Origin: Paenibacillus xylanilyticus
GTDB lineage: Bacteria; Bacillota; Bacilli; Paenibacillales; Paenibacillaceae
Assembly (NCBI RefSeq): GCF_013359935.1
Contig: NZ_JABMCB010000202.1
Location: 372,001-436,000, forward strand
Length of the DNA: 64,000 nt
Direction: 5' to 3'
Shown here: positions 57,630-64,000 of the stretch, one piece after another
Layout: each line of letters begins with the position of its first letter
Position numbering within the stretch: position 1 is the first letter of the stretch
The notes under the pieces: generated by a model
The model's database searches: none
The model's input: the letters and a program-made list of their open reading frames with translations, nothing else
Told to the model about the DNA's origin: nothing
Position numbers and translations under genes: made by a program

Positions 57630-59828
57630 TTAGTCTTCGGCAAACAATTTCGACATCGGATTCGTAATCTTTTTGTCTGTCGCGATGCTGCCTGCTTTGT
57701 CCAAGACGTAATATTGATAAAAGTCACTGCTAAAACTGATCCCACGCAGCATTTGCTCCGCAAACAATTCGACCGCATTGCTGCTTAAGGCTTCATCGTT
57801 CCAGAAAATATGCAGCAGCAGGCGATTCTGATTATATGGATGCTTAATGACGTAGGCGCCCGAAGATGTTTTTTGGTTCAACTTGTTTTTCCAGTCGAAG
57901 CCAATGGCCTCCGATTTTTGTATGATGCCAGGTTTAAGCGCCTGAATGAGTCCGTTGGTCTTGTAATTACCAATGGCAATGATGTTGCTGGTTCCGAGCT
58001 CCTTTTTCAGTATGTTCTTGAGTGTTTGCCGGTCGGAAATCACCTCGTATGGAGTGCCCATAATCCCAAGTGTTCCTTCAAGCTTTGACAAGATCGTTTG
58101 TTGCTGCTCTTTCGCTTTGCCGACGGCCTGATCGCTCAGCACAATGGTCAGCGGTTCGCCTTGCAGCGCCTTATCCACAATGCGGCTCATCGTTTCCGAG
58201 GGAAGATTGGGAACTTGGGTCAGAGACGAGTGATATGTGTTTTTGAACTGCTCATGCCAATACGCGGCTGCTTCCGCCTCAGACAATTGATATTCGGGTT
58301 TCAGCACAAAATCGGAATCATGCAGTATTGTGTCCATTTCCTTTCGCGCTTCATCATCAAGGGTATCCTGGATCGTCTGCAAAAGCCCTTGGATCGTCGC
58401 ATTTTTATACTCGTACCGCTTGAAATATTCCTGCATGAACGAATCGAATTTGTCCTCGCCCACCATGCGGTACAACTGGTAGATGGCCTGGCGTCCTTTA
58501 TTATAAAAAGTCGGACTTTCCATGTCACCCACTTCCGTATTGGTTGAGGCGATCGGCTTGTCAATCCATGACACATCATCGATTTGGATCGACTTGAACC
58601 CGTTCAGATCATCACCTTGTTTTTCCGCGAAATAGACCTTCGAAAAATCGGCAAGTCCTTCATCCAAAAACGATTCTGTCTCCGAGCTGTTGCCGATCAA
58701 GGCATGGAACCATTGGTGGGCGATTTCATGCACGAATACGTAATCATGTGCCGGATCGCTGTTCGGTTGGATTTGCCCCATTTGAATGACCCGGGCGAAC
58801 TCAACCGCCACCCCCTCAACGTATGACTCTGCAATCCGGAATTCAGAGTAAGGGTATTTCCCATATTTTTCGCTAAAAAATGAAATAGCCTCAAAAGCGG
58901 TGTCGATGTATCCGTCGACGAGTTTTTTCTTGCCTGGCATGTTGTCTGAGTAATAATATTCAACCGTGAGTCCATCCCGCGTAACGCTCTCCACCTTATA
59001 ATTCGGGCTGGCAAAGAAGACGAACTCCCGGGTGTTATCGGCCCTAGCGGTTACGATTTTGCGGCCGGGCTCCTTTGGGTCGGCCTGCGTCGTTATGTTT
59101 CCTGGCATCAGCATCTGATAGGCTTCCGGCACGTTAAAATGCACCTCGAAGTCTGACGAAACGTAATAATCGGATTCGAAGGTTTTACTGTATTTCGTTC
59201 TGTCCCATTCATGTTTGTTCTCGTCATAGACCGACATAACCGGGAACCAATGTGCACCGTTTATGATGTCTTTGTAGTACGAGAGACGCTGCATGCCGTA
59301 AGGGATTTTCACCTCAAAGCCGATTTCGACCGTCACTGCTTCGCCAGGCTTTAACTCCTGCTTCAGTTCAACGGTCAAAGCCTGATTGCTGTTCGAAAAG
59401 ACCAAGGATTGCCCGTCTGCCGCCGCGCTCCGAATGTCAATGCTGCCCAGAAAGTCTTCCGGCTTCTTCTGTGGATTTTCTTTCTGGATCTCCTCGTTGT
59501 TTCGCTCAAACATTGAAGTTTGGGTCGCTTTGGACCGGTTGGCGTCTGCAAACGTATGGAATACGATCTCCTGCAGGGTATCATTGGAAGTGTTCCTATA
59601 AGTGACGGTTTCGCTTCCCTTGATGCGCATGTTGTTTTCGTCAAGCCGGGCGTCGATCCGGTACTGGACCGGAGCAAGAGCTTCTGCAGCCAAGGAAGAC
59701 CGAGCGGATGAAGCCGCTGGCGCAGCTAAGGCTTGAGTGGCGTTGACCACGGGGAAGGCTGCAAGTGTAAAAGCCAGCGAATAAGCCAGCGCTTTCTTGG
59801 ATACTGATTGGATGGTTGATCGATACAT
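57630..59828 (-). CDS. Secreted M1 family metallopeptidase
   Basis: 732 residues. Signal peptide to QALAAPAA; N-terminal beta domain with MQRLSYYKDIINGAHWFPVM; zinc site HEIAHQWFHALIGN with the downstream Glu in FLDEGLADFSKVYF (HExxH-x18-E). The GAMEN motif of classical aminopeptidases is replaced by the variant YVEGVAVEFARV, as in other bacterial M1-like secreted proteins. The last 250 residues form an extra domain (LSDQAVGKAKEQQQTILSKL). Start ATG at 59828, with AGGGAG eight bases upstream, one codon inside the open frame. Possibly co-transcribed with the decayed two-component genes, now about 140 bases downstream. Confidence 0.9.
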   Translation of the reverse strand: MYRSTIQSVSKKALAYSLAFTLAAFPVVNATQALAAPAASSARSSLAAEALAPVQYRIDARLDENNMRIKGSETVTYRNTSNDTLQEIVFHTFADANRSKATQTSMFERNNEEIQKENPQKKPEDFLGSIDIRSAAADGQSLVFSNSNQALTVELKQELKPGEAVTVEIGFEVKIPYGMQRLSYYKDIINGAHWFPVMSVYDENKHEWDRTKYSKTFESDYYVSSDFEVHFNVPEAYQMLMPGNITTQADPKEPGRKIVTARADNTREFVFFASPNYKVESVTRDGLTVEYYYSDNMPGKKKLVDGYIDTAFEAISFFSEKYGKYPYSEFRIAESYVEGVAVEFARVIQMGQIQPNSDPAHDYVFVHEIAHQWFHALIGNSSETESFLDEGLADFSKVYFAEKQGDDLNGFKSIQIDDVSWIDKPIASTNTEVGDMESPTFYNKGRQAIYQLYRMVGEDKFDSFMQEYFKRYEYKNATIQGLLQTIQDTLDDEARKEMDTILHDSDFVLKPEYQLSEAEAAAYWHEQFKNTYHSSLTQVPNLPSETMSRIVDKALQGEPLTIVLSDQAVGKAKEQQQTILSKLEGTLGIMGTPYEVISDRQTLKNILKKELGTSNIIAIGNYKTNGLIQALKPGIIQKSEAIGFDWKNKLNQKTSSGAYVIKHPYNQNRLLLHIFWNDEALSSNAVELFAEQMLRGISFSSDFYQYYVLDKAGSIATDKKITNPMSKLFAED

Positions 59829-60005
59829 CAAATTCTCTCCCTCTAATATGTGTTGAATGGACTAGATCTGGATTCACCTTATGGAGTATTTCTTTTCAGC
59901 TCTGCTCAGCTGTTTGCCTGCTGTAAAGGTCGTAAATTCTATATTAAAGACCGCAGCTTACACTGTGTTAAACCTAACCTTACAGGAACCTTAAATTTAC
60001 GCAAA

Positions 60006-60040
60006 AACCCTCAGGACGCCTTATTGCGTTCCTGAGGGTT
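60006..60040 (-). terminator. Terminator of the GH32 gene
   Basis: AACCCTCAGGA pairs perfectly with TCCTGAGGGTT around a 13-base loop; on the minus strand TTTTTGCG follows. Confidence 0.85.
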
Positions 60041-60113
60041 ATCATTTGAACTATCCTGTTATCATCAATTTGTAACCGTTTTTGAATTTCAACTAACGGC
60101 TTCGATTCTTGGT

Positions 60114-63100
60114 TTATCGCGAAGTAACGGTTAAACCCGTCAAATTGTTCACCTTAACTGGTACATTGAAGTCATCGACGTTAATATGACCAAAACCGCC
60201 TGTGGATTGATCAACCACCTTAATGTAAAGCTCCTCACCGATGTACTCCGACGCATCCCACATCTTCCGTTGATACTCTTCATAATTGGTGGCAGTCTCT
60301 TTGAATAACTCTTTACCGTCCGATACCCGGACCAGTGCAACATACAGCTTATCTATATCACGCCCGCCGCTAACCAAAAAATTGATTTTACCGTTCCCGC
60401 CAAGGACAAAATTCTGTGATTTTAGCGTTCCGGTTAAGCTATCACCCCCGGCTTCCTCGTTGAAGCCCCATAAGTGATAGCCACCCGGAATTTTTTGCGA
60501 CGGATTAAAATATATGGTGTCCCAGAAAAACGGGGTATCTGTCACATGAACATCCGAGAAGGCGTCTCCTTCGGTTATCCAGCCAGTTAAGTCACCTGCA
60601 GCAAAATCATGGTTAGGCAAATCTGTAATATCGGTATACACCGAGTTATCCCAGTGATCAGGCACATCGACCGGAGCAGCCGCTTCCCCTGTTAAGGCAT
60701 TCATATTCCATACTTCCATCGACTTGACAGTGATATCGTTGTCGCCCCAGACCTGCAATCCCAAGGAGTCGTACCTGCCAACGTAGACGCGGGTTGTCAG
60801 CTTTTTCTTGTAATTGGCAAAGGCTTCGACAACTGAACGATCAAGAAAAATATGCAGCTTCAAGTTTTCTCCGTCAAGATCCACATATCCGCCTTGAATG
60901 CCGTCCACACGTACATCCGGGTCAATGCTGCTCTTCGTGCGATCCACATTAAAAGTCCCGTTTGTCTTGTCGTAATAAATGAGTGTTTCCTCCTGGCCGT
61001 TATCGGAGCGCCGCACCTTGAGGCCGAATTTCCGGGCTTCGCCGGGATCAATTTCCATTACAATCTCCAGCATGTCGCCTTTGACATTTTGGATCAATTG
61101 ATTGGCGGTTTCCAGGTTTTTGTCTGCAAAATCAACCACTTTATTTCCCCGAAGACTCTGCAATTCCTGTATGGGTTCGATCCGCAATTTATCTTGTTCA
61201 TCCAGGCTAAGTGTAATCGGCAATGCTAAATTATGGGCCCATCCAGCTTGGTATTCAGCTTGAGGTGTTCTTACATTTTGAACCATGGAATAAACAACCG
61301 TTCTTCCGTCAGGTGTGACCATTCCACTCTCTGCAGTTAAATAGCCATCACCCACGTCCAATTTAGAAGGAGCCTCATGGTCAGGTATAAATTTAAAGTT
61401 ATCCCGATCCCAGGTGCCAATCCAGTAAAAGACCTCAACGTCTCTTTGCACATCGGTCGCAGGAGGAACATGCTCTGGCTTTTCATGAGGGTTAATCATA
61501 AAAATATGCTTTTGCTTACCCGTACTGTCCTTGCCTAACGGCAGTAATACGGGAAGTTCCCATACCGTACCGAGCTCTGGATACTGGTTTCTGTCACTAA
61601 TGAATAAAGGTCCCTTATACTCCCAGTTGTACATATCGTCGGACACATACACCAAAGCTGTGCCACTACTGAAATCTTCAAGGCCGGACGTCACTAACTG
61701 ATACCACTTATCGACCTCTTCGTCGTACCATACAAATGGATCACGAAACTCGTTATGGATGCCATTCCCGTTCTGCTCTGTTACTGGCGCGGGATGTTTC
61801 ACCCATTGTTCTAAATTAGGATCCGATACATTCGCTGGGGTCGCAAGCCCTGTTCTTTGGTTCGGAGACAAGGAGTCATTGCCGGCCGTATAAAAGAGAA
61901 CGGGATTTCCATCGCGATCATACGCTGCACTGCCCGACCATGCGCCGTCAGGATCAAGGGTGCCCACTTCAGGAGCAAGAGCTGGTCTCACATTTTCCCA
62001 GTGAACCATATCGTCACTAACCCAATGTCCCCAGTGGATTTGATGCCAGAACGGACCCTGCGGGTTATGCTGATAAAATAAATGGTATTTTCCGTTATAA
62101 TAAATCGGTGCATGCGCTTCATTCATCCAGTTTTGAGGAGGCATCGCATGGTACTGGGGGCGGTGCTGATCTCCATCAAACACACTTGGGTCTTCATCAA
62201 TGTCACCATTCGGAATTACCGGAACTGCGCCCCCGTGAAGCGACGTCACCTCGTCGTATTCAGCTAGCAGCTCCTGAGCGGTAAGGGCTTTGTTCTGCAG
62301 CTTCACTTCATCAATGAGTCCGCTGAACATATTGTAGGAGAACAAGCCAGCCAATTCTACCGGTTTATTATTTTTTCCGATAATCAGACTTGCTCCAGAT
62401 GGTGTGATCGGGACGTTGACTGGTGTTGCCTGGGAAGCCACTTCCTCACCGTTTAGATATAACTTAATCATTCCTTCTTTCTTATCGAAGGTAGCGGCCA
62501 CATAATTCCACTTGTATTTTTCGAGCGGGTGATCCTTTACCCATACCTGAATCCACTGGCCGCCGATCCCGACCTGCATCGACCATGTGCCGTGTCGGTA
62601 CATGCCAAGCGCGAAGCCTTCGGCTTTATCCTGATCTGACTGGTTTACAATCGCAGACAGCTTGTTCCCGTCCCCCCATTCGTAGCTTCGCGGGGCGACC
62701 CAAGCTTCAAGCGTAAACGCATCGCTTACAGGTATGATATCCTTTGTATTGATCTCAATATCATTTGAATATCCATCAAACAGCAAGGCGCCGCCTTTGA
62801 CTCCGCGCGGAGTCCATCTCGGATCCTTCGAAGCCATGTATCTGGCGTTGTTAAATACATAGTTCACATCATGCTCCCGATTGCTTGCTTCTTCAAGCGC
62901 CTTCTTTCCTGCGCCTTCATCAAGACTCATATAGAAGATGGTCCCCTTACCATGAGCTTGAAAAGCATCAACCGCAATACTGGCTTGGTTGGATTGATCA
63001 ACAACCTTGACATAGAGTTTTTTATTGTAGTGTTCCTGCATGTTCCAGGAAATTTTTTCGTTCGCACTAACATCCCCGGTCTTTTTAAGTAACGCATTTG

Positions 63101-64000
63101 TGCCCGCATCATAAATTGCGACGTAAGCGTCCTCCGGATCGTCGATATTCAAAACCGTAAAGGTAATGCTTCCGGTTCCCTGCATGATAAAAGTATTGGA
63201 AGTAATGGAGCCCTGTTCTTCCGCAGAAGACTTGGCAAAAAAGTTCCCTTCTTTACCGGCTTGAGCTTCCTGGGTTACTCGAAAAGCAGTACCTTCAGCT
63301 GTCCAGCCATCCAAATTTCCGGTTTCAAAACCGCGGTTTGTGATTTCGGCCGGGATAATGTTCTCTGCCATGACACCTTCATCCGGTACGGTTTCACTGA
63401 AGGTATTGAAGGCATCCGCAAATATCAGTCCCCAATCGGATGATGCATGATCTTCGATTTCAAGATACAATTTCTTTCCAATATACTTGGACAGGTCGGC
63501 TTTATATAATTCCATATTCGCCAGTCTCAGACCCTGCGCAGGATCCGGGAACCCGGACTCATTAAATTCACTGTTACCGTACCTGGCAATCAAGTCTCCC
63601 GTATCCGCTTCAATGACGCTCACATACCCTTGATTCGGATTCTTGCCTCCACCCAGTCTGAAGGTAATCCAGCCTGTTCCGCCCAGCTCGAAGGTGCTCG
63701 AACGAAGCACACCGGTCGCAGCCTCATTATATTGCCAGCCGTTCAAATGATAATTGCCTTCCTGGTTGTACGGGATTTGTTCATCCCAAAAGGTTGTGTC
63801 GTCCGATACACTGTTCGGACCAAATGCCTCACCTTCGACAACCGTCCATCCGGTTAAGTCCCCGGATTCAAAGCTGGGATTTTCGATCTGATAGCGTTTG
63901 AAATCAGGCTTGATATCCTTGGCGATAATTCCTTCATCAGGCTCGGATTCATGATACATGAAGAATGCGTCCGCAAATATCACTCCCCAGTCCGTGGTTG
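60114..64000 (-). CDS. Giant secreted GH32 fructan hydrolase, 5' part outside window
   Basis: The frame stays open to the window edge (reads TTDWGVIFADAF across 63983-64000), so the start and signal peptide are missing; at least 1294 residues are present. Layout from the edge: repeated modules of about 165-180 residues beginning NPSFESGDLTGW, RGFETGNLDGW and, at the C-terminus, NHDFAAGDLTGW, each with an AF and an SGGR/GGGK segment (CBM66-like, fructan binding in SacC). Then a LamG-like domain (IFYMSLDEGAGKK to GLIDEVKLQNKALTAQELL), then the GH32 five-blade propeller (NWMNEAHAPIYYNGKYHLFY, FRDPFVWYDEEVDKWY, TVWELPVLLPL) and its beta-sandwich (LKLHIFLDRSVVEAFAN). The usual nucleophile Asp of WMNDPNG is Glu here. 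Confidence 0.9.
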   Translation of the reverse strand, partial: TTDWGVIFADAFFMYHESEPDEGIIAKDIKPDFKRYQIENPSFESGDLTGWTVVEGEAFGPNSVSDDTTFWDEQIPYNQEGNYHLNGWQYNEAATGVLRSSTFELGGTGWITFRLGGGKNPNQGYVSVIEADTGDLIARYGNSEFNESGFPDPAQGLRLANMELYKADLSKYIGKKLYLEIEDHASSDWGLIFADAFNTFSETVPDEGVMAENIIPAEITNRGFETGNLDGWTAEGTAFRVTQEAQAGKEGNFFAKSSAEEQGSITSNTFIMQGTGSITFTVLNIDDPEDAYVAIYDAGTNALLKKTGDVSANEKISWNMQEHYNKKLYVKVVDQSNQASIAVDAFQAHGKGTIFYMSLDEGAGKKALEEASNREHDVNYVFNNARYMASKDPRWTPRGVKGGALLFDGYSNDIEINTKDIIPVSDAFTLEAWVAPRSYEWGDGNKLSAIVNQSDQDKAEGFALGMYRHGTWSMQVGIGGQWIQVWVKDHPLEKYKWNYVAATFDKKEGMIKLYLNGEEVASQATPVNVPITPSGASLIIGKNNKPVELAGLFSYNMFSGLIDEVKLQNKALTAQELLAEYDEVTSLHGGAVPVIPNGDIDEDPSVFDGDQHRPQYHAMPPQNWMNEAHAPIYYNGKYHLFYQHNPQGPFWHQIHWGHWVSDDMVHWENVRPALAPEVGTLDPDGAWSGSAAYDRDGNPVLFYTAGNDSLSPNQRTGLATPANVSDPNLEQWVKHPAPVTEQNGNGIHNEFRDPFVWYDEEVDKWYQLVTSGLEDFSSGTALVYVSDDMYNWEYKGPLFISDRNQYPELGTVWELPVLLPLGKDSTGKQKHIFMINPHEKPEHVPPATDVQRDVEVFYWIGTWDRDNFKFIPDHEAPSKLDVGDGYLTAESGMVTPDGRTVVYSMVQNVRTPQAEYQAGWAHNLALPITLSLDEQDKLRIEPIQELQSLRGNKVVDFADKNLETANQLIQNVKGDMLEIVMEIDPGEARKFGLKVRRSDNGQEETLIYYDKTNGTFNVDRTKSSIDPDVRVDGIQGGYVDLDGENLKLHIFLDRSVVEAFANYKKKLTTRVYVGRYDSLGLQVWGDNDITVKSMEVWNMNALTGEAAAPVDVPDHWDNSVYTDITDLPNHDFAAGDLTGWITEGDAFSDVHVTDTPFFWDTIYFNPSQKIPGGYHLWGFNEEAGGDSLTGTLKSQNFVLGGNGKINFLVSGGRDIDKLYVALVRVSDGKELFKETATNYEEYQRKMWDASEYIGEELYIKVVDQSTGGFGHINVDDFNVPVKVNNLTGLTVTSR

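Noticed and set aside
1..64000. CRISPR arrays, tRNA or rRNA genes, riboswitches, prophage or intact insertion sequences
   Set aside because: No regularly spaced direct repeats, no tRNA-like cloverleaf or rRNA sequence, and no transposase, integrase or phage structural motif was seen on either strand.

Overview
The window looks like a chromosomal segment of a spore-forming, plant-polysaccharide-degrading Bacillota, most likely Paenibacillus. The grounds are strong AGGAGG-type ribosome sites, TTGACA/TATAAT promoters, CotF-like spore coat genes around an alcohol dehydrogenase, a YesM/YesN-LplB/LplC carbohydrate module, an S-layer-anchored enzyme and several very large secreted multidomain glycosidases. 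It contains no rRNA, tRNA, CRISPR array or intact insertion sequence. The genus is inferred from gene content, not from a search.

Layout. 1-10 kb: the end of a rifampin ADP-ribosyltransferase gene, a TetR regulator, a cluster of gene relics (HxlR, short-chain dehydrogenase, LacI and TetR pieces at 1.5-2.5 kb), a ferritin-like protein, a secreted histidine phosphatase, a divergent regulator/quinone-oxidoreductase pair, a relic with five in-frame stops, an Rrf2 regulator, a VOC protein, and a TetR-methionine aminopeptidase operon. 10-20 kb: a frameshifted gene, a yellow/royal-jelly-like beta-propeller protein, a symmetric coat-coat-ADH-coat-coat operon, UppP, and two serine hydrolases (one membrane-anchored, one with SLH domains).

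20-30 kb: a carbohydrate uptake locus read on the minus strand. YesM and YesN come first, then a separately promoted operon of two permeases, a binding lipoprotein and a GH106/GH2-like glycosidase. 31-33 kb: three intact small paralogous proteins and a decayed fourth copy, of no family I recognise; the dead first copy sits behind a sigma-K-like promoter. 35-45 kb: GH27 alpha-galactosidase with a coupled CxxC mini-protein, two AraC regulators, and a 2126-residue secreted protein that joins a PL11 rhamnogalacturonan lyase to two SGNH (CE12-like) esterases. 45-54 kb: HPP-family membrane protein, PAS sensor kinase, flavohemoglobin, esterase, amidohydrolase, VOC, HIT and aldo/keto reductase genes. 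54-64 kb: GH30 xylanase, a decayed two-component system, an M1 peptidase, and a giant GH32 enzyme that runs off the window.

How it fits together. The lyase, the esterases, the uptake operon and the alpha-galactosidase could together depolymerise and import pectin side regions (rhamnogalacturonan I), while GH30 and GH32 would act on glucuronoxylan and fructans. The lyase gene and the permease operon share one promoter architecture: a -10 box followed a few bases downstream by a cre-like site, which suggests common CcpA repression. Short dispersed palindromic repeats in at least three types and many relic genes mark the intergenic regions as decayed and mobile.
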